Source: Microvelia longipes (taxonomy: Eukaryota > Arthropoda > Insecta > Hemiptera > Veliidae). From it: DNA of 64,000 nt. The stretch is from assembly GCA_018340805.1 (NCBI GenBank), contig JACMZG010000042.1, positions 185,622 through 249,621 on the forward strand. The letters run 5' to 3'. The position numbers and the translations under genes were made by a program. The notes below the pieces were generated by a model. The model searched no databases and was not told the origin of the DNA. It worked only from the letters and a program-made list of their open reading frames with translations. Numbering within the stretch: position 1 is the stretch's first letter; each line of letters starts with the position of its first letter. Shown here piece by piece: positions 1 through 12,808 of the stretch.

Positions 1-751
1 CTCCTTATATTTGTTTTTAGTTTTCTGTAAATCCCAGGAGCTTTTCCTCTGAAGTAAAGAGAATTTTTTAAGAGCTTTTTATTCCATTTTCGGGACTATC
101 TTTATTCTTGTTTTATTTTATGTCGGGCTTGATTTTTTTCGTAACCCAGATACAGAAATGCAGGCTTTAACAAGGTTTATGATACGAATTTCTTTCTTTT
201 AAACTGTTAGGAAAACATTTTTATGTACGACGAGATATTATCATTATATCTGTCAACATGCACCGATATACGGCTTTACGTTGTTGTAGAAGAATTCTTG
301 AATTCGGTACTGGTGCTGTAAATGAAATGAATTGTTATTTATTTACAGTACTAATGCAGAAAGTAAGAAGAATTCTTAACTCGTTTCTTAGTTCTTATTA
401 AAAATTCTGCTTTTAGAATAAGAGGGAGGACTAGGGTTGAATAGCAAAAGGTGTGACAATATACGTTATGTACCCTAACCGTACCTGCGGCTTCTAAACT
501 TTCTCTAAAGAGAGACTAGAGACTCCCCACCCTCTACATTCCCTCTCGGAGTACACATTTATAATGTACCCTACAAACGATGCCTGGCGTTTTTCAGTTA
601 CGTCACGTTAAATCCTTTATTTAACATATATAATTAAAGAATATAAGCGGTTAGAGTTATGGAGGGGGGGTAAGGGAGGGAGGGTGGATTTTCAAGTATG
701 TCATTAAATGACACAATGTAAACAAATCAAGTTTTTTCACTATAGTGTAAC
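1..751. other. AT-rich stretch without a recognisable gene
   Basis: I see no coding exon or RNA gene here. Around 465-580 there is a fragment related to the CAAAGAGAC hAT-type family found at 2672-3647: it shares the CTAAAGAGAGACTAGAGACTC and CTCTCGGAGTACACAT words with 2760-2850. A short G-run lies near 662-685. Because the first supported kinase exon (16297) begins in mid-frame behind a splice acceptor, this region is probably intron, but an unseen 5' exon cannot be excluded. Confidence 0.4.
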
Positions 752-885
752 ACACGGCTAAAATCAGTTGACAGCGTGGATAAATAATACCCAGGAGCCA
801 ATGAGTTTATTCCTGGATGTTAAACCACGCCCATCATTTCCTCAACACTATTTTCCCAGGCTGTCAACTAATTTTAGCCATGTGT
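752..885. mobile_element. MITE family A, copy 1
   Basis: The termini are inverted repeats: ACACGGCTAAAATCAGTTG at the left and the complement, ending in TTTTAGCCATGTGT, at the right. The interior has no coding capacity. It shares the word AGCCAATGAG and a CTCAACACTATTTTCCCA-type block with four other copies in this window (1963, 27611, 48445, 61836). It is a non-autonomous DNA transposon; the superfamily is not decided because I see no clean target duplication. Confidence 0.8.
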
Positions 886-1962
886 AGCTATAATACATAT
901 AAAAATTGGCTTATAACGTGGCAGTTTGCCACTTATATAAACCAGTAATATGACGAACTGATATAGTACAATAATCATGTGGTCACGAAGCAAAGCGGCG
1001 ACAGGGAGGCGCGGGAGCCGCGAAGCGTCCTCCAGCGCCGAAGTCGCGGACTGTCAAAGAGGCTTAAGGCCACTTATTTTTTTGATTAATGTGTCTAACC
1101 TTTCAGAAAAACTACCTTCTACTCTATGAGTCTAATCTAATTTGATTTTCTTTGGAAATTCACTGAAAATAGAATTTATTTGTTAAATTTTTCAATATAA
1201 ATTCGTAAATTTTTATCAGCGTTACACAAAGAAATATGTACTTTGTGTGTTACTTTGAAGGCAAAAAATATTTTCCATCTTCTTTTTCTTCTGGAACTCC
1301 TTCCCTTACAAAAACTTTACTAGATTTTCCTACTCGCGAAAATATTCTGTATTTTTCAGGTTTTCTTTTTTTGGGCCTTATCTAAGAAGAAGTATTGTAA
1401 AAGTGAAATATTTGGCTTGTAACTTCCTTAGGGCTTTTGTTGTGAGGTGGAAGGGTTTACAGCAAGGTGGAAAACTTTAACCTTTGTTTTTTTGGTCCTA
1501 TCTTTTTTTATGCTAAATACGTCTCGAAAATTTTTCCTTAAAAAGTTTATAGATGTATTAATTATATTTATATCGTAGAATAGTTCGTCTAATAGTTTTG
1601 ACCAGTAAAGAGTGGGTACGGCTTCGGCGCACAAATGTAGCTTTGGTAATCAGTGTTACTGATTAATACTACTCAATATTATATATGTTTAATCTTACGT
1701 CCTTACGATTGGAGGTGAGAAGAGCCTAAAAGAAATGTCTCCTGTCTGTCAGTGTACCTCGTATTTTCAAGTACTTTCCTACCAACTATAGTGATCATAC
1801 ATACATGCCAAGAATTCAATGCACCGCTAACTCCTTCAGCCAATCCATAGATTTATGAACACTTTAGACTTAATACCAGATTTATTAGACTAAAATTTCT
1901 TCTTCATAGCTAAAGAAGCTTAGAGAAATCTGGTATTAAGAGTGTGGTATTTATAGTAAGAT
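886..1962. other. No gene; GC-rich patch with hairpin cores
   Basis: No convincing exon. A conspicuously GC-rich patch at about 983-1045 interrupts AT-rich DNA and holds the 7-mers GCAAAGC (990-996) and GCGAAGC (1020-1026), the same hairpin core found in the repeats described below. At 1868-1882 and 1926-1940 the words CTTAATACCAGATTT and AAATCTGGTATTAAG form an inverted pair. Confidence 0.4.
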
Positions 1963-2119
1963 ACACGGCTAAAATCAGTTGGCAGCGCGGGAAAATAGTG
2001 TTGAGGAACCAATAAGGTTGGCCTGATGTGAAATTGAGGGCGAGGTTTATCATCGTGGACTAACCTTATTGGTCCCTCGCATTATTTTTCCACGCTGTCA
2101 ACTGATTTTAGCTGCGTGT
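1963..2119. mobile_element. MITE family A, copy 2
   Basis: Inverted termini ACACGGCTAAAATCAGTTG and CAACTGATTTTAGCTGCGTGT enclose about 115 bp without coding capacity. The inner CCAATAAGGTT / AACCTTATTGG blocks are also inverted, so the whole element could fold into a long hairpin. Same family as 752-885. Confidence 0.85.
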
Positions 2120-2671
2120 CGTATTATAAGAGTCTGGTAATAAGTAAAAATAATTTGTAATAAGTATATTTTTGCCGAACTCGACACAACTCGTACATTT
2201 TGTATTACTAATATTTACTTTGCTTTACCCACCTTTGTTTTTCCATTATTATTTTTTTTTTATATATATTTAATACTTTCGGGATTTTGAAGATGTTGTA
2301 TGATGTTGATTGTAAAGATCTCCGTAGAAGATTAGGGGAGAAATGAAAATATTGGGGTAAAAATGATTGGAAGGGTGGGAAGAAATTCTTCTGTTAAAGA
2401 AGAATGGACTAAGAAGAATATTAGAAAATATAGAAGGGGCTGAAAATAGGTAACAATAGGTTATCAAAAAGTTTTCGGTAAATGTCAATTTGATCAAAGA
2501 GTGAAACCCTTGAAATTATTATTGTAATCATTTTTATTCAAAAAACTTATCGTGAAGTAATCATCAAAAAGGAGGAGACTTGCTTTGAATATTAAAACCA
2601 TAGAATTCGGTACGGGGTGCCTCAGTATTAATCAACTTTATTGTCGATTTTTGTTTTGGGTTTGTTACGGT

Positions 2672-3647
2672 TAAAGAGACTAAAACTATTAGAGGGAGTA
2701 CAGGACCGTTTAACACAGTGATAAGAGGGTCTGGAAGTGAGACAGTTTCCATAGGTGCCCTAACTGTACTTACCCCCACTATAGTCTCCCTAGAGAGAGA
2801 CGAACTACTCCCCACTCCCCTACAACTTCTATCGGAGCACATATTTATACACCCAAAGAGACTAAAACTATGACGTCACCAATTTACCGTTAGGGCACCT
2901 AGCTACCCAAGGAATGATAAGAGCTGTTGTATCCTCCCTCTAATAGTTTTAGTCTTTTGTCACCAATGTACAGTTTATGGCACCTAGCTACCCAAGGAAT
3001 GATAAGAGCTGTTGTATCCTCCCTCTAAGTATTAGTCTCTTTGTCACCAATGTACAGTTACGGCACCTAGCTACCCAAGGAATGATAAGAGCTGTTGTAT
3101 CCTCCCTCTAATAGTTTAGTCTCTTTGTCACCAATGTACAGTTTGGCACCTAGCTACCCAAGGAATGATAAGAGCTGTTGTATCCTCCCTCTAATAGTTT
3201 TAGTCTCTTTGTCACCAATCAATGTACAGTTACGGCACCTAGCTACCCAAGGAATGGTAAGAGCTGTTGTATCCTTCCTCTAATAGTTTTAGTCTCTTTG
3301 TCACCAATCAATGTACAGTTACGGCACCTAGCTACCCAAGGAATGATAAGAGCTGTTGTATCCTCCCTCTAATAGTTTTAGTCTCTTTGTCACCAATGTA
3401 CAGTTACGGCACCTAGCTACCCAAGGAATGATAAGAGCTGTTGTATCCTCCCTCTAATAGTTTTGTCTCTTTGTCACCAATCAATGTACAGTTATGGCAC
3501 CTAGCTACCCAAGGAATGATAAGAGCTGTTGTATCCTCCCTCTAATAGTTTTAGTCTCTTTGTCACCAATGTACAGTTACGGCACCTAGCTACCCAAGGA
3601 ATGATAAGAGCTGTTGTATCCTCCCTCTAATAGTTTTAGTCTCTTTG
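2672..3647. mobile_element. hAT-type non-autonomous element with an internal tandem array
   Basis: The element starts TAAAGAGACTAAAACTAT and ends with the complement, ATAGTTTTAGTCTCTTTG. It is bounded by a perfect 8-bp direct repeat, GTTACGGT, at 2664-2671 and 3648-3655. Terminal inverted repeats plus an 8-bp target duplication are the hallmark of hAT transposons. There is no transposase. About 190 bp of unique left part is followed by nine tandem units of about 86 bp (2862-3647). Related termini occur at 34246-34359 and 47396-48294. Confidence 0.85.
2862..3647. repeat. Nine-copy tandem repeat, about 86-bp unit
   Basis: The word CACCTAGCTACCCAAGGAAT recurs at 2896, 2981, 3064, 3147, 3236, 3325, 3410, 3498 and 3583, a period of 83-89 bp. 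Each unit ends with the element's own right terminus (CCTCCCTCTAATAGTTTTAG, then TCTCTTTG), so the array is a repeated right half of the hAT-type element. Units differ by a few substitutions and 4-5 bp indels. Short open frames here are by-products of the repetition. Confidence 0.92.
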
Positions 3648-3655
3648 GTTACGGT

Positions 3656-4884
3656 CAACCTAGCCTCATTAGACTCGCTTCGCTTTGGAGCCAAATTTCA
3701 ACTCAATTAGAGGGTTCCTCGATATTAGAGTTGCGCTAATATTGGGTATGCATCATTCTGCAATATGACTAATTAATACAGTACACCAACTCTAATACAA
3801 TCATAGAGATATTATTACTAGAGGGGCCCCGTGTGTAAACATTAAAAAGTAACCTTACCACTTCCTACTATATAGGTGCATTCACAATAAATACTGCGGT
3901 AGCGAAGCGTCCGTCCGTTGCGTGCGTAGCGGTCATTGCGATGCGGAAAATGATGGATCCACAATAACAACGCTACGGCCGCAAAAGCCGGTAACACAAC
4001 ACAATCTAGTTCCGAATTTTTGAAACGACAATATATTTTTCTCAAAAGAAGATAAGAAAAAGAAAATGTTTTGGACGAGCTGTTTCTTTTAAAATGTTTT
4101 TTAATGTTTTCATTATTTCAAATTTTTTTTAATCATGTCTGATGATAATAGGATTTTTTTTAATTTTCATATGGTCTCTAAGTTTAAATCTATATTTTTT
4201 GGTCTAAATATTTTTTACTGACCAAACCGATCAAAACAGCAAAGTATTATCTTGTTCAGTTTGTTAAATTGTAATGTACTTGTTATAAAATATAATTAAT
4301 TGTCTTGTTTTTTAAAAAAAATATCAACTCCGGGATACTTTTGTTACATACTGTTTAGGCCCAAGAGAATATAAATAATGTATAACATTTCAGAACAATT
4401 ACATTAAGTAAAATAAACGATCAATATAATAAAACACATTCAAATTGGCGAACACAAGAATATTTAAGAAATAAATTAATTTAAGAATAGAAATATAAAA
4501 AAAACTTTGAACTAATAAAAACTTAAAGGAAAAATTAAACACTTTAAAAAAACAGGACAAAAAAGTAATAAAATAACAATATTGTATTATAATAACAAGA
4601 TAATACTCATTTTTTAGATAAAAAACATAATTCTTTTATTAAAATCAAATTTAAACGACTTTAAGAACCAAACCCCAATCAAAAGCATTATTCTCTAAAT
4701 CGGAAGAGGGGGTAGGAAAAATTCCAAAACTTTGAAAACGGAAAGGTTTCTTTCGCGTTCAGGTCTCTAAGGTGTTTTGCAATCAATCAAATGCTTATCA
4801 CTACATCATTTGTGCGCGTTTAGTAGGTTTGCGAAAATTTCCGGTTTCCGCAACGCTACCGCAAACTGTTTAAGAACTTCCCAT
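3656..4884. other. No gene; repeat fragments and hairpin-core cluster
   Basis: At 3799-3825 is the left end of the MITE-T family (AGAGATATTATTACTAGAGG). A GC-rich cluster at 3895-3950 contains GCGAAGC (3902), GCGTAGC (3924) and GCGATGC (3938). From about 4080 to 4700 the sequence is very AT-rich with A- and T-runs and nothing recognisable. Confidence 0.4.
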
Positions 4885-5045
4885 TCGATTACATAGGTTG
4901 GAATTTAAGCTGTCAACCGACGGACGGTTTTTACTGGATCACTAATGTTAAGCGGCATCGAGGGTGGTCAGTGCTTTGACAGCTGACCACTGGGAATAAA
5001 AGTATGTTTTTACCGTCTAAAGACATGCGAAGCGAACCTGAAAAC
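4885..5045 (+). repeat. Dispersed repeat R, 3' fragment
   Basis: Shares TTAAGCGGCATCGAG, GTGGTCAGTGC and GACCACTGGGAATAAA with the full copies at 5640, 28130 and 50510, in the same order. It also keeps the hairpin word ATGCGAAGCGAACC near 5027, which in full copies lies in the same place. Confidence 0.7.
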
Positions 5046-5639
5046 GTACTGAAATAAAATTAAGTGATTTTCAATGTGTGAGTTCGAGCGATGCGAGTCC
5101 TAAGTGGTTAGGACGAGCTTTGTAAATCACATGTGGCAAGGAAACGTTACGAGGTACTCTGTACCCCGATCGTTTTATCCTATTAATATATCTGAGGGAG
5201 ATTTGATTTATAGTCTGACAAAAACAATATGATTTGAAAAATAAATACAAGAGAAATGGAGAGAATAACAGAACAAACCTCTTAAAAAATGATTTGTGTT
5301 TACCTAAGTAGAAAATCAATCGTAAAGGATGAAAATAACGAATAAGAAAAATGGCAAAGAAAAAGAAACGAGTGGATAAAAAGACAAGGAGTCAATACCA
5401 TGATGAATGGATCACCACCTTTAAATTGACATCATCAATATCACTCATCAGAAAGGTTGAGAGGTGAACAAGTTGATGGATTGGTGTGCGGCAGGGATGT
5501 GTTGATGGGCTCTCTTTGTTACTTGTCACCCTAAGGCTATGACACCCCTAAATAACACCTAAGACGGTGGGGGAAAGTTTTGATTCTTTGTGAGAATGTC
5601 TAGGAGTTAAGAAATGCCGTAGGCGGTGAAGGAGGTTGC

Positions 5640-6490
5640 TAAAAATGGTTACACACTGAGTGTTTTTCAACATTTATCCGGTTATCTTTTGCTTTTTACT
5701 TTTCCATATTTATACCGTTGATATATAGGGAAAGTGTTGCGTTTGCAAAAACATCCGAAACCGGGATGTCACCTGAATTATTCATTTCAGGTGTTATTAG
5801 ACCTTCTAAGTGGTTTTTACAATGTTGTCTGTCTTTATGTTATCATCATAGCTCCCAGTGTATTTGTGCTTGAGAGTTAAAACTTTGTTCGAAAATCAAT
5901 CTATAGGTGTTAGTTGTGGTATTATGAAATATTTTTATGACGTCATTAACACACAATGACTAAGGGAATATTTCAAAAATTACTAACACGCGGAAATATG
6001 CTGAAATTGCGATCAAATTGAGATCTACACTCATGTAGCTATGTATAAGACTAACATTAGTTCAGTTTTTATCAGATGACTTGCGTATGTTTTTAAAAAA
6101 TTGGAAAAAAAATGAAATACAATTTAATAAAAGTGTACACTTTTACATAATAAATAAGTGCACTAAGTTGCGTTTCTATACGATAAGTATATCCTTGATT
6201 TTTGTTGGATCATACAAGTTAAGGTGCATCGAGCGTGGCCGAAGCCTAGGTGACCGCTGGGCATGAATCGGATATATTTAATGAATTAACTTTTATTTAA
6301 TTATTTTTATTTTTAATTAATACAGTGAGTACATTTTTTATTGCCGTATAAACCAATTTTATTGCCGTATTTATATTCTGAGGACGAGTGAAGCGATTCC
6401 GAAAATGTGTTGCAGTAATACATCGACGACTTTTATATTCTGTGGACGAGCAAAGCGAGTCCGAAGTAGGGAGGATGAGCGTAGCGAATC
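5640..6490 (+). repeat. Dispersed repeat R, long copy
   Basis: Begins with an ACTTTTCCATATTTATACCG block, continues with AAAGTGTTGCGTTTGCAAAA, TTCAGGTGTTATTAGACC, AGTGTATTTGTGCTTGAGAG, CTACACTCATGTAGCTATGT and GGATCATACAAGTTAAGGTG, and ends in the hairpin-bearing 3' section (6381-6490). The same blocks recur in the same order at 8826-9570 (-), 15800-16205, 25505-26740 (-), 28130-28612 and 50510-51055. It has no open frame of note and no obvious terminal inverted repeats, so its class is unresolved. Confidence 0.85.
6444..6462. other. GNA-type hairpin motif in repeat R
   Basis: GGACGAGCAAAGCGAGTCC. The 4-bp stem GGAC/GTCC closes tandem G-A mismatches, then GC/GC with an AAA loop. A second, shorter version (GGAT..., loop GTA) follows at 6473-6490. 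Confidence 0.7.
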
Positions 6491-6529
6491 AGATGTGATA
6501 AGTGTGCAATGGGTGCAGGTGTGATAATG

Positions 6530-6775
6530 GGTAATGTAGATTGTTACTATTAATGAGTGATTAAATGGGCTATTAGATTGCTAATGCTAATGAGTAGTTA
6601 AGTGTACAATTAGATTGCTTATGTTAATGACAAGTTAAGTGGACCATGTAGATTGCTACTGCTAATACATTTTTAAGTCTGCAATATAGATTGCTTATGT
6701 TAATGAGAAGTTAAGTGGGCCATGTAGATTGCTACTGCTAATAAGTATTTAAGAGTGCAATGCTTCTATTTCATT
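6530..6775. repeat. Degenerate tandem repeat
   Basis: The phrase ATGTAGATTGCTACTGCTAA, with variants such as AGATTGCTTATGTTAATGA, recurs about five times with a spacing near 50 bp, alternating GAGAAGTTAAGTGG-type and TATTTAAG-type linkers. No coding signal. Confidence 0.75.
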
Positions 6776-7344
6776 TGGTTTTTTGTGTGATTGATTTAAT
6801 TAGACACCCTGTGCTAAATATTCAAACAATAATAAACGGGTTTTGCTTGGAAATTTTATTAGAAACGTTTAGGGTTTTGATAGAGGAAGTTTTGAACTCC
6901 AGTCATTAACAAGGGGTGTAATCAAGAAAAGATTCCAAAATACGACTCTAATCGGTTCTCTAAGAGTGGTGAGATCGAACTGAATTTTCATGCGTTACAA
7001 TTAACATGTAAACCAAAACTGGGGGGGGGATCTAATGCTTAGAAATCGGTTCATTATTGGAAATATTGTTTTAGTTTCTGGGGGAGTATTACCCTTAATA
7101 CTTAAGTATTCGAAAAGTTTTTGAATGTTTTCGGTAATTGGGAAAATTAAGATGCTGGAAATCAAATTTGGTTTTAATTTTATGGTTTAACTTCATTAAT
7201 CATGTTAAGTTTAATCAAGGAAATTAAGTATCTTAAAATGCATAATTTAAAATAACGTTAATAAAATGTTAATAATTATGTATAGCGTTGTAATAATTTA
7301 ATAACCATAATGAACCGCGTAGTAAATTGTCATTTAGGTTTGTG
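6776..7344. other. No recognisable feature
   Basis: AT-rich, with a G-run at about 7021-7028 and no exon or repeat that I can place. Confidence 0.3.
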
Positions 7345-7990
7345 TTTTTCAGTGTTCTGACGTAAATTAACTATTATTATTTTACCCAAGTATGGTAATT
7401 GTGTTACCACCTTTGGAAACTGTGAAAGTGAAATTAAAGTATATCTGACATTGCCCGCTTTAGAAACAAAATTAAATTCTTTGATACTGAAATCAATATA
7501 TTCCAGTAATTTAGGATCGTCTGCATAGACTCAGATCCGATTATACATACCTAGTTAGTTCTTCTGTCACAGTACTATTAGGCTTGTTTCTAGAGACGGT
7601 CACGTTTAAGAATTTCTATCACTCATGAAACATCTGATGACAACCGACATCGAACCCTAAATCAGGTTTTATCTTTGCAACGTCAGGTTTCATTTTGGAA
7701 CCAGTTTTCTGACGTAAATTTACTACTATTATTATACCCAAGTATGGTAATTGTGTTACCAATTAGAAACAACATTAAATTCTTTGATACTGAAATCACT
7801 ATATCCCAGTAATTTAGGATCGTCAGCATAGACTCAAAGTACATAGACGAAGAACATAGGCTAAGTACATAGACTCAAATCTCTTTATACAGATCTAGTC
7901 CTTCCTTCATAGTACTATCGGGCTAGTTTCTGAAGACGGGCACGTTTAAGAATTTCTATCACTTATGAAACATTTGGTGACGGACTGACA
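7345..7990. repeat. Direct duplication, period about 350 bp
   Basis: TTCTGACGTAAATT, CCCAAGTATGGTAATTGTGT, AAATTCTTTGATACTGAAAT, GTAATTTAGGATCGTC, GGCACGTTTAAG-like and GAATTTCTATCACT words occur in the same order in 7350-7640 and again in 7700-7985. The second copy lacks some of the first copy's interior and has a small local duplication around CATAGACTCAAAG. Confidence 0.8.
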
Positions 7991-8825
7991 TCAAACCCCT
8001 GATTCAGGTTTCATCTTTGTGGTCAAATTATTTGAGCTGTTTCCCTTGGAATAGAACCGCATCAAAAGGAAAATTCAAAGAAAGTGAATCAATCCCTTTT
8101 CTTTAACAAACCTCAGACGCATACCTAACGACCCTGTAAAGAAAACCTTTTGACCCTAAAGAGGATATTAATGAACTGTAAATGATGGGACGAATAAAAG
8201 GTTTATAAAAAAGATGACGGTCCAAAAAAGAGATTTGGGACTTCTCTTCATTTTGTTCCCTTCATTTTTGATAACTATTATCATTAGTTGTTGTTATTTC
8301 TCAAGCTAATAGAATTACTATGGTGATTACTAAAGAGGTTTCATGTATGAAAACAAATCTTTTTTTCATATTGGATTATAATCCGGCAGTGACGTCATTG
8401 CAGGAATCAGTATTGAGAACTTACATTATAATATCAACAAGTAGAGCGCTACTATTTAAGAAAGTAATTTTTGCATTGCTACCAAATTTGGACTCAATTG
8501 GATGTTTTTCCATTTTTATTTTATCAACGCGACTTGAAATGGTGTTGGAATTGAAGGGGTTTCAATCATAGTAAAGACGACGACCACAGAAAGGTTTGGG
8601 CTACAAGACAATCCTCGTTGCAAACTTAGACCCCCTTTCTATTAAACAGAGTTTAAGATCTCAGTCTAGGAAATATTTTAATTTAGAAACAAAGTGCAAA
8701 ATATACACTTTTTGTATATTTTGCAAAAATATACAAAAAGGGCCGTCTTTTATATTTCGTAACAACTCTGATGATACAAATATCATAGTGACATACTAAT
8801 AAAACAAAATGCACAATATTTAAAT
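7991..8825. other. No gene; one AT hairpin
   Basis: Nothing coding is convincing. A perfect-looking hairpin, TGCAAAATATAC / GTATATTTTGCA, occupies 8695-8725 with a 7-bp loop, followed by a third copy of the ATATAC word. Confidence 0.4.
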
Positions 8826-9570
8826 TCTAATAAAAATCGGTACGGGATACCTTGGACCTTTCCCTCTTCACATCGGGCTACGCTCATCCTCCCTGCTTCG
8901 GTCTTGTTTCACTCGTCCTCATAATATACAATTCGTTAAATTTATTTTACTCGCTTCGCACTTCCTCCTAAATGCATGTATTTCATTCCTCAGCGGTCAC
9001 CAATACATCACTGACCACGCTTACTGCTGCTTAACTTTTATGATCCATCCAAAAGCATAGATATACTTGTCGTATTGAAACGAAACTTTGTGCACCTATT
9101 TATTAAGTAAAGGTATACACTTTTACTAAATTTCAACTCAATTGGAATATTTTCCGTTTTTTCACAATTTTATAAAAAAAACGTACGTAAAAGTCATCTG
9201 ATAAAAAAATTAATGCTGATAATGATATGAAATTTTTCATATGTTTGTCTTATACATGGATATATGCGTGTCGAATCTCAATCCGATCGCCACATGTATC
9301 TGCGTTTTATGATCTGTCGAAATTTTCGCTGAGTCATTATAGCAGGTTAAAGACGTCATAAAAAATATTTTCCGAATTGCACAACAACACCTATAGACTG
9401 ACTTTTGTACTAATTTTTTGTATAAACGTTGCAACTCTCTAGCATAAATACACTTGAAGCTAGGATAATAACAGACACACTCACACATACAGACAGCATA
9501 CTTTGTGAAAACTACTTAGGAGGTCTTAGAAACACCTGAAACAGGTAATTACGGTGACATGGAGAAACAA
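8826..9570 (-). repeat. Dispersed repeat R, inverted copy
   Basis: Reverse complement of the family at 5640-6490: ATCGGTACGGGATACC at the left is the complement of the 3' end, and CTCTCTAGCATAAATACACT near 9430 matches the middle. The hairpin region (8868-8960) is eroded, with the GTAGC core kept but the outer stem lost. Confidence 0.8.
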
Positions 9571-11201
9571 GAGTGGTGATAGTTCTGGAGAAATCACGGA
9601 GTTGGATGTTGAGTGCAAAGTAAATACTTTTTATAAAACCTATGGGGATAGTTATAGTAAGTAGGGAAAAGGTCATAGATCACTTTGCAAGTACACCGCA
9701 TCGTTGGGCCCTTTTTGCTAACTCCCTTAGATAGAAGATAGTGTACCTTATAAGTCCTAGTGCGAGCATTTACTATGACTATGAGCTTCAATAGCTTCAA
9801 CCAGAAACAACACGTGCCCCATTGCCAGACTAATCCCTTGTGTTACAAATCTTATTAATTATTTTAAATGTATAATTTTCATAAAATCTTATAAAAATAT
9901 AAACGCTGTGTTATTTTTAACTAGACCCGATATCATAATAACCATGACGGGCAAATATGGGAAATTAATTAGTGTGTTTATTGCTTTTTTATTTGTTCTT
10001 TTAATGTGTTCTTTTAATGGAAAAAATTGCTAAATTTATCTTATTTTCTAAACAAATAATCTTATACTACAACTAAAAATGTTCAGAAAATTTGTCTTGT
10101 TTACATTTTAGTTTATAGACGTCTCAATTTCAAACTGATAACAATATTGATAACAGTTGTACAAGGTAAAAACTAGCGCTCGATGCGGTAGTTGATGTAA
10201 CTAGCCCCTAGTTTTTTAGGACCATCTCAAACCAGGGAGTTGGACCACTGTGTCCCGCGCCCCTATTGTATGAATTTCTACATCACTTTAGCAGAAACAT
10301 ATACATGTTTAAATGTAATATGCTTGATTGCTTATTGAGACTTAAGTTATCTTTAATTTACTAAATACCTTGCTTATCCCAATATGAAGTATAATAATCA
10401 ATTACCAATAATTGGTTATTAATTTGGTAATCGATTAATTTATCAATCGATATTAAAAAGCGTTGATTTTACATTTTAAATGTCTAATGAATCGTTAGAT
10501 CGTTACCGACAATCAAGGAATGTTTGGAAAACGATTTCGTTCCGGAGAAACTTTGGAAAACCTTTAATGAAAATACTTGAGAATAAAGGAACGCAATCTA
10601 ACTTAAAAAGGGTTTCCCAGAGCACCGTGATTGAATATGTAAAATAGGTCTAAAACTAAAAAAAGAACCACGAAAAGGGGTCGACATTTTGAAAATCAAA
10701 GGGTTAAAGGGAATTCCCCTTATCGAATACCATTTCCAAAATGGCTTCTTTATTTTTTGTATTGTGAAGTTATTAACAAAATTATTATTTTTTATAATTC
10801 TGGTAGAACCAACTTACTAAGCAAATTACTATTCTATTTAATTTGCATGAATAATTGCTGAGGAAATATTTTATGGTGGAGTTTTTATTTTTTGACATAT
10901 ATGTCAAGTTTTAATGTATAGTGATATGTAGGGAACAGTTTTTCTGAAATGGTTCCTTTTTGTCTGAAGTTTTACCTAATGTAAGATTGGAAAGGGATTT
11001 TCCTTGATAAGGAGTTCAGAAAAAGAACATAACGAAACTATCTCAATTTAGATTCTACGGGTCATTTTCTCTTTGCTTGCATGCGGATTGTGTTTTATCC
11101 ACTAATTTATCGTTTGCTGTAATCAAAATTATGTATATTCTATTCTGTTACTTTGCCTGGACGGTTTGTTTAGTTTCACTACTAATTGAGATAGGCAAAC
11201 C
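9571..11201. other. No recognisable gene
   Basis: AT-rich DNA. 10370-10460 contains alternating AATTACCAATAATTGG / TTAATTTGGTAATCGAT palindromic words. No exon with splice sites that I can support. Confidence 0.35.
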
Positions 11202-11515
11202 CAATAGAGTATTTGCACAATTTTTTTTATTGAATTATCTTTTATTACGTCATATATAAGAACACACTCTAAAATATTAGAGTGAAAAGAAATATACTTT
11301 TGATGATAAAGAACAAAAACGAAAAATATGTTCTTTTAGCGGAAAAACGGCCTCGACTTCTTCTATGACGTCAGAGGTATGAATACCTCCGTGTAGTACA
11401 ATATTCTCTAGAGCAACACTCATAAGAATTTATTCTATACTGCCAACAAGATGATACTGAAAGCTGTAGACATTATGTTCCTAGGGCATTGTATTACCTG
11501 GGTCACGGAATTGTT
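11202..11515 (+). repeat. Dispersed repeat D, copy 1
   Basis: Aligned by eye with 52440-52760: AATAGAGTATTTGCACAATT, CACTCTAAAATATTAGA, TGTGTAGTACAATATTC-like and AGAGCAACACTCATAA blocks, then AACAAGATGATACT and GGCATTGTATTACCTGG. Both copies are in the same orientation and diverged by perhaps one base in ten. No open frame; class unknown. Confidence 0.85.
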
Positions 11516-12808
11516 TTTGTTTCAGTCTTCTTTACATTCTATTGACAACTGTTGACCTTTCGATTGTTCTAACTAAACTCCCATCTGTACCTTAAACGAC
11601 CCAACCTTTAGAACGTTCCGTTTTCACCCTACTCTCTCACCCATTCCCTCTCTTTAAATGCTTATATCGACTATTATAAATTAAATAAAGTTTTTTAAAA
11701 CACATTTATTTTTAACATACATTTAAAACAAATACATTTAACATTTTTATGAGCCCTCGTGTTACGTATCGTTTTAACGCGAAAACGTCTAGAATTATCA
11801 AAATAACCAATAAGTACAGCGGACCAATTTTTATTACATTTTCGTGATGCAACGCATTACTAGTTTTATATTATTTATTTCTTACTTTCACCCAAAACTT
11901 TGCAGCATGTTGGTTAACTCTATTCTACCTTTGTCTGCTAATTTTTAACCAAATATATGTAATTCTATTATTACAATGTCATCCCATCCATCTTATTACT
12001 GAAAGATTACAATCTTTGAATTATGATGCTTTATTTTGAATCTTGATTCAATTTTTATGAATCCCCTCCCCCTCGGGTACCAAGAACCTTAAAACCATAA
12101 ATAATAAGACGACCCTCTCCTAAAAAATCAATTACTCAATAACATTATTACCCTATAAAATTGATATCCCCGCTTTTTTTGTTACGTTTTACGCACAATA
12201 ATTTCCATAATACCCTGATACCTTCTTATATATGTTAGTAGATAACTTGGAAAACGTCACTACATGGAAACAATTAATAAGACTTAATTACTAACTTAAT
12301 GTTTGTTAATTTCGCAAGAATTAATTTATTTTATTTTTTTTTACTAAATGAGTTTTATTTTGATTATATAAATCATAAAATATTTTTCGTTCGTTTTTAT
12401 GATTTTCGATCTGTAATACGGTAATACCTTGGAAACGGCTGAGGAAGGAAAAGTAGTCGTAAATACTTCCCTAAGCCCTGAAGTAGACGTCTTAAGAAGT
12501 CTTTAGGGTGGGCACTTTGGGGCTTTTCCCCTATTTTCAATACTTTACAGAAAATATGTACTTGGTATGGAAATTTGTGGAGCCAAGTACTCGTGCTCGA
12601 TTGATTTTATTTAATTTATGGTTTATTTTAATGTCTTAATTTTTTAAAGAAAGTGTTTATGTAGTTCTGAGGAGGCTGAGGCTTTTTACTTTGACTTTTC
12701 CTCGTTTATACCTGCGTAGGCTTCCGCGGTTATTGTCATGAAGATTTAGGTCTTCCGGTGGTGACCGCGTCAATGTAAATGAAGAATCCGACGTTTCGCT
12801 TCCACTGT
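11516..12808. other. No recognisable gene
   Basis: AT-rich, with C-runs near 12064-12075 and no exon or repeat I can place. Confidence 0.3.

Noticed and set aside
3095..3372. Repeated open frames with YPPSNSLVSL
   Set aside because: By-products of the 86-bp tandem array.
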